From positions 62,001 to 126,000 of the forward strand of contig ML991782.1 of the NCBI GenBank assembly GCA_010094025.1: a DNA stretch of 64,000 nt, read 5' to 3'. Numbering within the stretch: the first letter of the stretch is position 1; the number at the start of each line of letters is the position of its first letter. The translations under genes were made by a program, and so were the position numbers. Under the pieces are notes generated by a model, which did not search any database, had not been told where the DNA came from, and saw only the letters and a list, made by a program, of their open reading frames with translations. Positions 35,501 through 48,000 of the stretch are shown one piece after another. Origin of the DNA: Viridothelium virens. Lineage: Eukaryota; Ascomycota; Dothideomycetes; Trypetheliales; Trypetheliaceae.

Positions 35501-36085
35501 CGGCTCTTCGTGAAGGTGACAGCTTCTAGAATTTTCTTCTGTCCAGATGCAAGGTCATTCTGACCCTTCTCAAGCAAACGAAACCTCGTGTTTATCAGGA
35601 CCAGAACATGGCTATTGAGTTCAATCCGGCAGTCGCTCAATCTTTTAGATAGATTTTCAACCTTCTCCTTCTTCCATAGCATACGGAAGCTTTTTCTCAC
35701 CCCCTCAAAGGTACTTCGACTCGATGGAGTCAGCTTGATAAGGAGGGCGATGAGCTCATTCGAAACTTTAGTGCAGCGTACTACAGCGGTGACCAAAGCC
35801 TGGACCGTCATTCAGTATGTGCCCTACTTTGCAAGCCACTGAGACAGGAGCAAAACGTACCTTTTCAGTCCTATCGACATCGCCTATGATATCTTCCGCA
35901 TTGTGCGTACTTTCTTGCAAACAGGCATTGCGTTCAATCAAGTCTGTCGTCTGAGCTTTGAGGAATTCTACGTCTTCTGTAGACCCGTTTCTGCGGATTT
36001 CGTTGGCACTGGAGATGAGTTTCGAGGCGAAGTCGACAAATTGCACTGCGGATGTGGCAACGGTGAGCGCGCTCAAAGGATCCGT
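32572..36085 (-). pseudogene. NACHT/STAND (NLR-like) receptor, decayed
   Basis: The remains of one large host gene. The N-terminus (DPLSALTVATSAVQFVDF) is the helical fungal STAND N-terminal domain, and a 61-base intron (35800-35860) joins it in phase to the next part. A NACHT core follows with Walker A GKAGSGKST, Walker B-like LFVDGMDEF and VVSSRP, then a winged-helix-like segment with FLHKSVVDFL. Two further frames at 33624-33352 and 33339-32572 look like its C-terminal portion. No start ATG is visible at the expected place and the frame is interrupted at least once in the NACHT part and again 3' of it, so it is probably not functional. Intact relatives sense non-self and can trigger cell death. 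Confidence 0.75.
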
Positions 36086-36983
36086 GAAGAACAAAGAGTT
36101 GGAGCAAGTTTAAGCAAGACTGCGAAAGTGATCCTTCATTGTTACCAGTCGAAAGGGTTGCGGCTGATCAAGCAAGCTTTTATCATGGTCCGAAACCGTG
36201 AGCATCAAGGACAAACGCATATTCAGCCTTGCTTAGCCACGCTGCATGATGCAAGATCCACTTGGTGGGAGCAGAAGCAATTTGTGGCGCCAGACTTGAC
36301 CACTGAGAAACTACCCCATCGTACAAAGGCTAGACGATACACGCCTACGAGGCAAGAGTGAGGATAGGCGTTCACTGTAGGCGTTCACTAATAAGAACTA
36401 CAAAGCGTCCCTCGAATGCGCCCACGAAGGGCTACGAGTCCAACAACCTTTCACCCGACATCTTCCCACCTGTCAATGCTGCATCACATCTTGACAGTGT
36501 TTCGACTCATTGATTTTATCGTTGTGCAACCCAGACATTGGTCATAAATTTTTTATTTCATTGCTCGACAGTACGGTAGACGAGCGCGGCTTCAAAGCCA
36601 TCATCAGGCAACCCTAACTAAACGCGTTTTTGGAGCGCGTGAGCCATATCGCGAATGGGAAATGCCCACACTTTTTCCCAAAGCGCCCAGTGCGCCAACG
36701 CTTTCCCAATCAATACGCCGAAGGCGACAGGTTGCCCCATACCACCGTCGGTAGAAGAACGGAGTCTGCAAGAGGAGACATGATGCCAGAGCTGACACAA
36801 ATGAAAAAGAGAAGTGGAGGAGTTGGAAAGATTCGCCCAGCGTAGTCAGTCAGTAGACTCATACAAAACGTTATATTACATGAACGTAGAAACCCAAAAA
36901 TCTCCGTCGTGAGACAATGCGCACACATGCTCCGCATGATTGAGCGCAGAGAGAATGGCGTGGTCAAATGAGCCGAGAGTGGC
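36086..36983. other. Intergenic
   Basis: About 0.9 kb between the receptor remnant and the 3' end of SET3. No gene or repeat recognised. Confidence 0.5.
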
Positions 36984-39900
36984 TCACGATTCACTTGCCC
37001 CGGTACCTTCTTCGATCTTTGGTGCCTTTGACAACTCTGGTTCGTCTTTCTCCACTGACGGCGTATCCATGACTGCACTTCCTTGCAATGCTGCTGATGC
37101 TGTTGTAATTGCTCCTCCATGTCCCCTAGTATCTTCTTTGACGGAGTCAGTGATGGTCACCGGGGGACTACTCCTCTCCACTTCTCGCGCCTTGCTCCTT
37201 TTCGTGTAATCGCTGAGGCTCATCTTCTTTTTCGCTGGGCTAGGTGCGACTGTGCTTGCGACAGCCGCCGGTGTTGGGAAGACAGGCGCCGTGTGCGAAT
37301 GTGAGCTTGAGGCCGGAACGCTCATCGGCGAGAGAAGAGACGGAGGGGCAAATCCCGAGCTTGGAGTGCTGGTCATCTGTGCGGGAGGCGCAGTAAATTG
37401 AGGAGCGGGAGGAAGAGAGACATGAAGGTCGGCACTGCGGAAGTTGTTGCGAGAAGGCGACGAACTCGATGGTGCCGATTCTGAGTTCAATGGCCAGGGC
37501 GGCGACGATTGAAGCGGAGGTTGCAGTAATTGCTGGTGTTCGCTGACCCCCGCTTCAGCTAAAGGGTTGGTACCAGTTTCAGGTTCTGATTTCAATGCGA
37601 CATTGTCCGCTACATTCGCGTCTAGCATTTCTATGTCCCGATTTGTACCTGGGAAATTTCCCTCGGCAGATTGATCTTGGTTTCGTTCGATTGACGTCTC
37701 AGATATAGCTGGTGGGGGTACTGGAACCGCAGGTGGAGGCATAGCTGTCGGCTCGGTGGGCTGGCCAATGGACTCAACGTCCATAGCGTCCGGTGTTAAT
37801 TCCTTTCGCAACGGCGAACCCGCTAACGGCATTTCGCTTGTCACCAATTCTACGCTTTCAGCTATCCTTCTCCTCCTCTCTGTAAAATTTCGTAGTAATC
37901 TTCTGGTACGAGGAAGATACTTCCTTGGCATGTTCACTTCTGGGCGAAGTCGCTCATGTGGAAGAGGATCGGTTTGGGTTGAGGCATCAGTATAGTCGTG
38001 AGGAACGGGGTTTGGGGACGTTTGGCCGCCGTTCTGATTGAAGCGAGAAGGGCCAGTTACGCGCCTGGAATGCATGGAATGCGATAACGGACTATGATCG
38101 CGATCGCCAATACCGGTGTCGACATATCGAGTCCCAGATGCGAAAATAGTGCCCACAGAGGAAGGAGAAGGCTCCGAGTGACCGAGCTGCCTCTGTGATC
38201 GATGAGGATTGAATCGTCGAAAAGGATCATGGAGCACACTTACAGAAGTAGCAGCGCTGGGCGTATTCAACGTAGACCCGCCGCTATTTCGCTTCTTCTT
38301 CCTGCTGCCATGTTGCTCTTCATGCTCAAGTTGTTCGAATAATTTTTCCTGTTGCAATAGTTTTCTCTTCTCCCGATCAGAGAGCTCAGTCCCAAAGCCA
38401 CCGCTGGCATCGCCTGAAAAATGAGTCATTGGAGTGTTATCACGACTACCGTGCTTGCTGCGTGAAGACGCGGAACGACTATCGTCGCCATTCTCTTCTT
38501 GGTCGGCCTTGATGGCTTCACTGCCGGATCTGCTGTTTGTCGCGAGACCGGTATTGAGTGGAGAGATCTGAGTGCCTGTCCGCTTGTGCTTTTTGGTCCT
38601 GATGGGTCTTGATGGCTCTGGAGCTGGACCGTCAAGTTGGGAAAGAAAAGCCCGTTTGTCAAATCGGCCTATTGCGCAACTAAGTCCGGAACCGCAAGCG
38701 CAGTCTCCAAAGTTAGCCAGGAGATTATTGACCCATCTCGAAATGTACTCTTCGTCACGGCCTTCAAGTCGAAAGCCATTGCTTGTCTGCGCAGAAGCAA
38801 GCCTCGCTGCCGATAATAACTGACGCACTTTGACCTCCAATTCCCAGCCAACGGTGATTTCACTTCCAGCTGGTATGTCCTCCAACGCTACCAAGCAGAA
38901 ATGGTATTCATTCCCTTCAGTAATTAACGTCTTGATCGCTAGATTTGGGCGGCAGCTATATCGTGTATATCGCAGCAAAGTCCCCTCAACTCGGGTGTCG
39001 ATGTAGATCGGAAGCTGTGGATGGAAGAAGACAAAGGGGGCAGGATGTCGCAACGAGGACCATCGATTTGCTGGATCCTTGACGTAATCCTCAATGTGCC
39101 CGATATGGCCTCTTAGTTCTCCAATATAAGAATCCTTGGCAACATCAGATTCAGTGGTCAAGTACTGCCAGACCGGATGAGCACCATAAAAGGTACGACT
39201 TGTGTCTTCATCAACGTGCTTTTTGACCTCTGGCGAAGTGAGCTCATCCATTGATTTATCCCATCGCTGATAGACGTCATGGGGTGCCTTGCCGTTCGTT
39301 GCGCTTGCCAAAGCAGAGGGCTCTGTCAACCAGAGGGAAAGATTATTCGTCACATCAATGTTGACATGTAAATTCGCCTCGGTATGTGTGTATCCATGCC
39401 CTGTACGATGCAGCTGCATGAAGTCATGACTGTAGTATTCTTGCTGCCATCCATTGATTGCAGGAGAGCCAGAAGGTGACTTCGAGGGGCTTCTAGCGAA
39501 ATTTGCACTCGATCCTGCTCGCTTGCGAGAGGGAGGAGCATTGGCAGAGATCGAATGCGCTGAGCGATGGGTTGTCTTTGTACGTTTCGCAGGAGGTGGT
39601 TGATCTCGAGGACTTCCGCTATGACGATCTGCTGCATGAGTCAAGTCATCTTTCTCGGGGTTCGACCAACCATTGGTCTGGCCGGTCGCTGGCGGTATGT
39701 CCTTGACTTTCTTCTTGTGGCTTTTTGTCGGTGGTCGCTTGACCTTTCTTTCTCCATTTGCCTGCTTCGATCGAGCAAGCGGGCGCTTAGTATCCACGGG
39801 TCTCGGGTCGCACTCGACACACCTGTGCACCTCAGGTGGTTTTTCATTATTGTAGTAACACTGCACATGCTGCCACGTATCGCAGTCGTCACAGTATACT

Positions 39901-40085
39901 GTGTGACCGTCATCCTCGATATACCCGCAAATGCATTTGATGGTGTAATCTTCTTCCTCGTCTTCTTGAGTGAGTCCCACAGGGGGTGCACCGTACAGAG
40001 GCTGTGGTATGGGAACGGAAGAAATGGCAGGCAGGGTATTCAGCTGGACTTCAGCATGTGTGGTAAGTGAAGAGATGTCTGTCAT
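36984..40085 (-). CDS. SET3: SET3-like chromatin regulator (PHD + SET)
   Basis: One exon of 1033 residues. A PHD finger spans residues 51-92 (CICGYIEDDGHTVYCDDCD ... WQHVQCYY ... HRCVEC), the form that reads H3K4 methylation. The SET domain covers about 305-417, with YTRYSCRPN at 373-381 and EITVGWELE. As in yeast Set3 and mammalian MLL5, the SET core departs from catalytic members (RYSCRPN where NHxCxPN is usual), so it likely scaffolds a deacetylase complex instead of methylating. The rest is long, Ser/Pro-rich and disordered. A coiled, Lys/Glu-rich segment lies near 590-630. It acts in the nucleus on transcribed chromatin. Confidence 0.88.
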   Translation of the reverse strand: MTDISSLTTHAEVQLNTLPAISSVPIPQPLYGAPPVGLTQEDEEEDYTIKCICGYIEDDGHTVYCDDCDTWQHVQCYYNNEKPPEVHRCVECDPRPVDTKRPLARSKQANGERKVKRPPTKSHKKKVKDIPPATGQTNGWSNPEKDDLTHAADRHSGSPRDQPPPAKRTKTTHRSAHSISANAPPSRKRAGSSANFARSPSKSPSGSPAINGWQQEYYSHDFMQLHRTGHGYTHTEANLHVNIDVTNNLSLWLTEPSALASATNGKAPHDVYQRWDKSMDELTSPEVKKHVDEDTSRTFYGAHPVWQYLTTESDVAKDSYIGELRGHIGHIEDYVKDPANRWSSLRHPAPFVFFHPQLPIYIDTRVEGTLLRYTRYSCRPNLAIKTLITEGNEYHFCLVALEDIPAGSEITVGWELEVKVRQLLSAARLASAQTSNGFRLEGRDEEYISRWVNNLLANFGDCACGSGLSCAIGRFDKRAFLSQLDGPAPEPSRPIRTKKHKRTGTQISPLNTGLATNSRSGSEAIKADQEENGDDSRSASSRSKHGSRDNTPMTHFSGDASGGFGTELSDREKRKLLQQEKLFEQLEHEEQHGSRKKKRNSGGSTLNTPSAATSVSVLHDPFRRFNPHRSQRQLGHSEPSPSSVGTIFASGTRYVDTGIGDRDHSPLSHSMHSRRVTGPSRFNQNGGQTSPNPVPHDYTDASTQTDPLPHERLRPEVNMPRKYLPRTRRLLRNFTERRRRIAESVELVTSEMPLAGSPLRKELTPDAMDVESIGQPTEPTAMPPPAVPVPPPAISETSIERNQDQSAEGNFPGTNRDIEMLDANVADNVALKSEPETGTNPLAEAGVSEHQQLLQPPLQSSPPWPLNSESAPSSSSPSRNNFRSADLHVSLPPAPQFTAPPAQMTSTPSSGFAPPSLLSPMSVPASSSHSHTAPVFPTPAAVASTVAPSPAKKKMSLSDYTKRSKAREVERSSPPVTITDSVKEDTRGHGGAITTASAALQGSAVMDTPSVEKDEPELSKAPKIEEGTGASES

Positions 40086-40905
40086 ACTACGATTACAAAT
40101 CGCAGAGTAACGGTGAGGAAATTATCTTCGATCTATCTCTGGTCTGGCGCGCATGACGATTTTAGCGAAGAGAAGGACCTCCGAATCGTCCGGAGCAGTA
40201 GATACTGTGTCTCTATGCACCCAGCGGCGTGAGAAACGATGTTTCGAGGATGGTTTGGCTCTGTGGGTTGCGATCGCGCAGGTGAGGCGCAGGGAGGAAA
40301 AGGTGTCCTATGGGGATCCAAGGTGGACGGACGAGGGCAGCACCGACAACACTCTTCGAATGGATGATAGAAATGGTATACCATGAGCAGAATCCTTGGT
40401 CGGAGCGTTATGAAAGGTGTAAACAGCGTGTGCGCAGGCAAGGCCTAAGTGAAGGGAGTCGACTTCAGCTGAGGATTAGGGTCAAACAATGGCGCAATCG
40501 CGACAGCAATGGTAGATAGTGTCGAGAAAGGCGTAGATATCGGTGGAGAGCGATTGATAGGACGGTCCGGCACGGATCGAGGGAGTGGGAGTCGAGTGAA
40601 GGTGAGATAACGAGGGCGAAGAGGCGAAGGGTAGCAAAGAGGAGAAGAGAGGCAGCAGGCCTTAGTCAAAAACAGTCGCTAGCAACGCGCACAACCCTGG
40701 CATAACCTTGTGCAACGCGGTACATCTCAGCACAGGAGCGCAGCAGTGAGCGACTTAGCCCGATGGAGCACCAGCCGAAATCGGCATCGCCCTCGCTCAC
40801 CTTCCCCACCGCTCGACCACGCTGGACGGAGCAGCCAGAAGAGAGCCGTGCCGGCATCCCGACGGCGCCAGTAGCCAGCCCTGCTCCTCGGTGGAGGTGG
40901 TGGAC

Positions 40906-40930
40906 GAGGAGGAGGAGGAGGAGGAGGAGG
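40906..40930. repeat. GAG trinucleotide microsatellite
   Basis: About eight perfect GAG units in the upstream region of SET3. Confidence 0.9.
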
Positions 40931-41270
40931 CGATGGTGGTGGTGCTGCGAGAGTGCTGCGAGGGTGAGGCACTTTCCAACTTGGAGCGGGCGGTCGCCGT
41001 GGCCAGCATCGAGATCATGTTGGTCTTCCAAGACGTGAGAAGAAGATGGTGCGAACGAAGCGCTGCACGCCGGCCAAGCAGTCGCAAGCAGCAGCAGGAT
41101 GATCGAGTATCAGCATGGGTGGGAAGCCTGCTTTGGTGCGATGCCGACCGCGTACGAATCGTTGCTCAGCCACGCCCACTCCCACTTTCTGTCCACGTTT
41201 CACTAATCTATCGCGCCGTCGCTGATTGGCTCCACGCTTAGTTGCCCCAGTGCCGGCCGTGCATCCTGGC

Positions 41271-41292
41271 GGTCTGCAGACCGTCTGCAGAC
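41271..41292. repeat. Paired CTGCAG palindromes
   Basis: GGTCTGCAGACC and GTCTGCAGAC are each perfect palindromes and lie side by side, followed by two copies of GGTGATGC. They could bind a dimeric regulator or form a cruciform (inference). Confidence 0.6.
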
Positions 41293-41787
41293 GGTGATGC
41301 GGTGATGCGGTCAGAAAATGGTGGAAATGATATCGACATGGCAGGACTTGCGTCTCTTCGGCGTGGGGGACCCTCGATATTTATGGCAGATATCGATGCG
41401 CCGTCGCTTTTAGGATGGTCACGTCTACAGCAAACACATGGTGTTCCTGCCTTGGCCATTTCACAGACTCGTACCCCGTCACAAATTCACCGGGCTACGT
41501 CTCCAGAACTGGGAGTGGATGAATTGCGTACCCAATCGGCATTTCCATCTTTTCTCGTCCTGAACTCGGTAACTTATTCTTACCAGTCTCCTGGTGCCCT
41601 TGCAAACTTTGTCGTGCTCGGTCGTCAGCCTCAACCAGCTTTTCATCGCGTGTGTTTAGCCCGATCTGCAAGTGCTATTTTAGTCCCAGGCCGTTTACAA
41701 GATTCAATATAATCTGCACTACATATTGCCAAGAGTCTCCTACTATTCTCATGACACCCAGTGCACCCCAACATGTAGAGAGACCTC

Positions 41788-44726
41788 ATGGATGAGCGTC
41801 TTTTTATGCCTTCAGTTGAAGCTGGGGCTGCTTCATACCAAACCCCGGGAGCAGCCTCCCCTTACGACGCCGAGGTAAGTGGTCAGTGCCAGTCTAGTTG
41901 TTTCAACCACGGCACGCATTACCTTCGACCATCACGTCATCGCGACTCTTCATCCTAAGCAGCACGTCCATCCAAGTGTACAATCCCATTCTATCTATTT
42001 GGCTCCCACGCACTTCACGTCGCCGTAATATGTGGCTATTACGGTGACTCCCCTAGAAGCAAATGCTTCGCCGCAACATTCGCTACACCCTGCTTGAGCC
42101 GTCACATCCGCGCCGTGGAGTGCTCTTCAATTTCAGACCGTACAGTCTCGCGTTCTATCTTCACTAGTTTCTGCTAACTAAGCTGGATGCTGTAGTAGAA
42201 GAAAGTACTTTGCATTCCTTGCTGTTTCCTCGGCCTGTTTTCTTGCGGGGATACTTGGATTTTGGATATACGAAAGTGAGTTATTTCACGTAAACACCAC
42301 TGCACTTGCATGCAACGTCGAGGATCGCAATGGCTATATCTAGCATCATTCATGAAGAGACAATCTTTATAATCAATTTAGTTCTGACAAAATTGCGCTC
42401 TTTCCAATCTGCACCTTATTCATTGGAATTCGCTGGGAACCTACGAGTGAAGGTTGCCGGTTCACAAACGCTGTCAATGTTCTGTTTGCATATGGACCTA
42501 GCCCTTATAGCTCCGCATCGCCTGTATCTTCATTCCTCAAACAGACACTTATATTATCTGCTAGCCTCAAAATCAAGATCTGTCCCTGGGCCCGTTTCCA
42601 TCGGATCCGATATAACTCTCCTGACCAACAATGACTTATACGGTACGGGGGCTAGATCTCGTTTTAACCGAGGGCATCAATTTTGATAAAATACAGGATC
42701 GCTCAGTTCGCACAACGACTCAGTTCTAATACTCAATTCCATTTCCACCCAACGGGAAGCCAACGCCAAATGCGGCGAGCTGAGGGAACAGCTATGGACA
42801 CCGGACGTCCAAACGGCCAAATCTCTACTTCAATACCTCAATTACACCAATCCAAGTGGATGGAGTGCACATTACTGGACTAATGGCGCAGTCGGGTCTC
42901 AATGTGCCACGATAGACCGCGACGGGGCAATTTCGCTCGAGGACTGTCAACTCTCGTATCCTGCCCTCTGTACTCAGACTGCAGATCTCTCGACTGCTCT
43001 AAAAGTTGACACGTCTAAGCGGTGGCAAGTTGCAGTCGTAACTGGAGGCCATGCCATTGTCGGGTAAGGCCCTCTCATGTACTTGTCTAATATTGTTCCT
43101 GACTGTATTAGTTATCGCGATAAGCTCAGCTTCCGTTTTCAAGGCGTTCGTTACGCTACACAACCGAAGCGATTCACTTACTCAACTCCTTATCAAGCCA
43201 AAGGCAATCAAAGTGCTCTGCAGGCCGGGAACCAATGCGTTCAAGGCGGAAATATTGGAGACGAAGATTGTCTATTCCTCAATATCTGGAGCACATATCT
43301 TCCGTTGAATGGAGCAAGGACGACTGAAAATTTAAAACCTGTCATGTTCTGGATTCATGGAGGAGCATTCATGGATGGTAGTGGCTCTGATCCTACCTTC
43401 GATGGCGGGAATCTGGCTTCTAGAGGTGACGTCGTCGTTGTCACTATAAATTACAGATTATCAACTCTTGGTTTCCTCGCTTTGAACGACTCTGTCACGA
43501 ATGGTAATTATGGCATCAGCGATCAGGTTACAGCTCTCGACTGGGTTCAAGCGCACATTGCGGATTTTGGTGGAGATCCTGATCGAGTCACCATTTTTGG
43601 TCAATCTGCAGGAGCTGCATCGGTTCGCGCTTTGCTTGCATCTCCAAAAGCAGTTGGCAAATTTTCGGCTGCGATCATGGAAAGCAACCTCGCCGGAGCG
43701 AATTATGCCACAACGTACTCACTCTATTATAACATTAGCGAGGAAATGAATGTTGCAGCACGCAAGATATTGGAACACGAAGGCTGTTTTGTTGCAAGTT
43801 CCCAAGTGGACTGCCTACGAGCGAAAAATGCATACGAACTAGCCAACCTTGGATCCGCTGCCCCCTTATCACGGTTTATTGTCGTTGATGGAGATTATGT
43901 CGTACACGACGAGCTTCCGCTTAGCGGTTCAGCCGCGACAGCCCATGTTCCAGTGCTAATGGGGTCCATGCGCGATGATGGTGTGATCTTCACAACTTTC
44001 CCGAACACGACGAACAGCACTGCGGCTATCATCTCCAACGATTATAATGCTAGCATTGTGGAAGATCAGGAACTCTTTCCTCTCCCGACCGACGTATTCA
44101 AGAATGAGACCGATGCGCTATTCAATACCATCTCGCGAGTCACTACAGACGCAGAGTTTCGTTGTCTAGACTACGCTACCGCGTATTCTGGCACTGAGCA
44201 CGGAGTGTTTCCCAGTGTATTCTATTATGAATTCAACCGCAGCTATCAGGGATTCTTTTCCAACCCGGACTATAGCTGCAACCCTCCTCCGTCAACCTCT
44301 CACGTCTGGGGCGACCCCTCTGAAGAGTACTACAAATGTCATTCGGGTGATCTCTTCTACGTTTTCGGAAACATAATCCGTTCCGGGCTTCCGCAGAGAG
44401 ATGCAGACGATATACCATTTTCTCAATACATTCTCGATTCCTGGACGTCTTTTGCTCGCACCCACAATCCAAACCCAGACATAGGCTATCTGATTGCACG
44501 TGGCTACGGTAATACGATACATCAAATACAGACGGCTGGAGTTTGGGAGCCGTTCAACACGTCACAACCATCGTATCGCCAGCTTCAGTGGCCAAGCATA
44601 CAGATGCCGCTAAATGACGGACCACAATGTCAGGCGCTAGGATTTCCCTTAGATTATTATGACAAGCCTCGAGGACTAGCCAATGTTGGCCTAGTCGATC
44701 GGCTTGGTTCTGGAGATGGCGAATAG
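41788..44726 (+). CDS. Membrane-anchored type-B carboxylesterase
   Basis: Five exons (41788-41874, 42057-42139, 42196-42275, 42697-43063, 43112-44726) give 743 residues with all phases consistent. The first 57 residues are cytoplasmic in character. Exon 3 encodes RRK followed by one hydrophobic helix at about 61-83 (AFLAVSSACFLAGILGFWIY), making a type II membrane protein. The esterase domain shows GVRYA, EDCLFLNIW, the oxyanion-hole HGG at 288-290 and the nucleophile Ser371 in GQSAGA (GESAGA in most relatives). Many NxS/T sites and cysteines fit an extracellular domain. The 421-base intron 3 is unusually long, so a small exon may be missed there. Confidence 0.82.
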
Positions 44727-45051
44727 ATTTGCATATCACAGGCGTTTTGAAGATGGATTCAAGATAGATTATGGAATTTATAGTCATTTGTTTTCTTGGT
44801 GGTATAGATTTATTCCCATCTCGACGCCACGAAAATCCGTTGGGGTACAGGTGGTGCACATCAGTGTTCCGGCGCGTCAAGATCTCGGCAGGAGCCGAGC
44901 AAGATCGCGGTGTCGCATCGTCACAGTGCAGATCAAAGTCGGGGAACATTGGAAGTACTCTCGATGCCTTCCACGCTCTTTCTCACTAGCTTGACCATAA
45001 ATCAGATGCAATTTCCCCTTCGCATCCTCATGCATAATAACCCTACAAAAT
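44727..45051. other. Short intergenic, carboxylesterase to RAD4
   Basis: 325 bases holding the esterase 3' end and the RAD4 promoter. Nothing else seen. Confidence 0.5.
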
Positions 45052-48000
45052 ATGCCGCCAATCGTTCCTCGCAAACGCCTCCAATCTCCTGAGAACGATG
45101 CTTCTGAGCCACCTCGAAAACGAGCCGCCACTACCAAGCCCAGCCCAAAGTCCAAGGGGCTTACTGTCTCCAAAAGGCCAAACGTCTTCGACGCTATTGA
45201 GACAGAAACTCAACCTCCGAAACGCTCAGTAGAATCCAATCAAGCATACATCAATGCTCTGAACGATGCAGACAGTGACGAGGATTTAAGCTCTGTGGAT
45301 AGCGATGAATTCGAGGATGTGCTAGGAACCAGCAACGCCTCAAGGAGCAAGAGACTTGGCTCAAAGGGGAAGAGCATGGAGACCAATGACGACATGACGA
45401 GCAATGAAGAGGAAGAAGAAGACGAGGACTGGGAAGACGCACTCCATCCTACGGCCACCGTCGACGACGCAACACCCTCAAAACCTGTGACAGGGCTCTC
45501 GGTATCGTTATCTGGAAATGACCAAGCAGAGATGCCAATGTCGAACAGTCTCGCCAAACGGGGTCCGAGTAAGAAGGACCGAGCAATTCGTATCGCAACA
45601 CACTGCATGCACGTCCAATTTCTGATGTGGCACAACGCGGTGAGAAATGCTTGGTGCTGTGATCAGGAGGTACAGAACATACTAGTATCCAAATTGAGTG
45701 ATGGGATCAGGGGCGAGGTCCGGAAATGGAAAGCCCAAAGTGGAATGGCTGAGTCTAAGGACGAGGGTAGGCAGGGAAGCAATATCAAGACGTCAGGCAA
45801 GAGAAGTAACAAAGGAAAAGGTGGTGGATGGGGCAAGGGCAGTGCAAAGCCAGGCAGCATGAGAGTAGAGAAGCCAGGAAGGAAGAGTAGGGCTGTTACA
45901 CAGGAGCATGATCGGAACGCGAGGGAATGGGGTGATACGGCGGATAGGCTAGAGCCTGGTAAGCCGAACATGAGTCGTGGCGATCCGTTACTGGGGTTTC
46001 TCAAAGTCCTGGCTGCGTATTGGAAGAAGCGTTTTGTTATCACGGCTCCTGGTTTGCGAAAACAGGGATACCGGACCCCTCCTGCGCTAGCAGCAGAGAT
46101 GAAGGCCTACTTCAAGAATTCGGATGATCAAGAAGTCCATGGTGAACGCGTTGAATCTCTAGAGAAGTTTAGGGAGATGGCGAAGAAATGCGAAGGTTCA
46201 AGAGACGTTGGTGAACAGCTCTTCGTCGCATTGCTTAGGGGATTAGGTCTGGAAGCCCGCATGGTAGCGAATTTGCAGGCAGCTGGAATTGGCTGGAGTA
46301 AAAATGAGGAGTACACGGAGAAGAAACGCAATGACAAGACAGAGGAAGACGAATTGGACATCGCTGGAGATCCCACTCTAGATGACGAAACAGAAGAAGA
46401 TGAAGCACAAACTAATACACCCCAGAAACCGGACAAAATAATAACAAATTCTAAGAAATCTAACAACATCAAGGCGAATCCTGCCAGGAATATGTCCGGC
46501 CGCCAGAAATCTGGTAAAGGCACAGCCAAAGACACACCTATTAGTCTTGATGACAGTAGTGGATTGAGCAGCCCGCCTACGGACTCTGAATCTAGTTCTG
46601 TGATAGAAGTCACGTCTGTGAAACGCAGAATGGTCTCAAGCAAGAAGTACGACCGTGATCTTCCATATCCGATTTACTGGACTGAAGTTCTCTCACCGAT
46701 TACCAATACGTACACTCCTGTCGATCCTATCGTGCTCTCAACGGTTGCTAGTACCCCTGAGCTCGTTGCCACATTTGAACCACGAAGCGCTCGCGCCGTG
46801 AAAGCCAAACAGGTTATCGCATATATCGTGGCCCACTCTCCCGATGGCACTGCCAAAGACGTCACCGTCCGCTACCTCAAAAAGCGCATCTTTCCTGGGA
46901 AGACCAAAGGCGTCCGTCTTCCCACCGAGAAAGTCCCGGTATACAACAAACACGGCAAAGTCCGTCGCTACGAGCAATACGACTGGTTCAAAACCGTCAT
47001 GAGCGGCTACACGCGCCCAGACTCCAAGCGCACCCCCGCTGACGACCTCGAAGACTCCACCGTCCTCACCCCCTACCAACCACCCGCCAAATCCGCCGAA
47101 GACAAGACCACCAAAAACGGCATCCCCGACACCCTCTCCGCCCTCAAATCCTCCGCCGACTTCGTCCTCGAACGCCACCTCCGCCGAGACGAAGCCCTGC
47201 CCCCAACCGCAACCCCCGTCCGGCATCTCACAACGGGCAAAGGCGACGCCGCAAAGCGCGAGCCCATCTACCGGCGCTCCGCCATCCAGCTGTGCAAGAC
47301 AGTCGAGTCCTGGCACAAAGAAGGGCGCGAGCTGGTGCCGGGCGCGCAGCCGCTGAAGCAGGTGCCCATACGCGCGGTGACGCTCGCGCGGAAGCGCGCC
47401 GCCGAGGATGTGGAGCGCGAGACGGGGGAGAAGGCGATGCAGGGGTTGTATGCGGAGGAGCAGACGCGCTGGATCGTGCCTGAGCCGATCAGTCCCGGGG
47501 GCACGATCCCGAGGAATGCGTTTGGGAATATTGATGTGTATGTGCCGACGATGGTGCCGCGCGGGGCGGTGCATTTGCCGTTGAAGGGTGGTGCGCGCGT
47601 GTGTAAGAAGTTGGGCGTGGAGTTTGCGGAGGCGGTGATAGGGTTTGAGTTTGGCAAGCAGAGGGCGGTGCCGGTGATACAAGGGGTCGTGGTGGCGGAG
47701 GGGAATGAGGCGCTGGTGAGGGATGCATGGAGGGCGGAGGAGGAGGAGAAGAGGAGGAAGGAGGATAAGGAGAGGGAGAAGAGGGTACTGGGGATGTGGA
47801 AGAAGTTTTTGGTGGGGCTGAGGATTAAGGCGAGAATTGGGGAAGAGTATGGGGAAAATGGGTTCGGAGAGGAAAGGAATCCGTTTGTCAGTAGGAAGAA
47901 TTTTGTGGAGCAAGACGACAAGAGAGATGACGAGGACGAGGAAGGAGAGACAGTGAGAAGTAGATTCTTCGGTGGAGGTGAGGAGATGGAGGGAGGATTC

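Larger units (their letters stand above)
40086..41787. other. Intergenic between divergent SET3 and carboxylesterase
   Basis: About 1.7 kb of GC-rich then mixed DNA. A GAG trinucleotide run lies at 40906-40930 and two adjacent palindromes centred on CTGCAG at 41271-41292. The open frame at 41242-41712 lacks any recognised motif and I do not call it. Confidence 0.5.

Noticed and set aside
41242-41712. 156-codon open frame upstream of the esterase
   Set aside because: It has no recognised motif or splice continuation, its composition resembles surrounding noncoding DNA, and it begins within the palindromic repeats.
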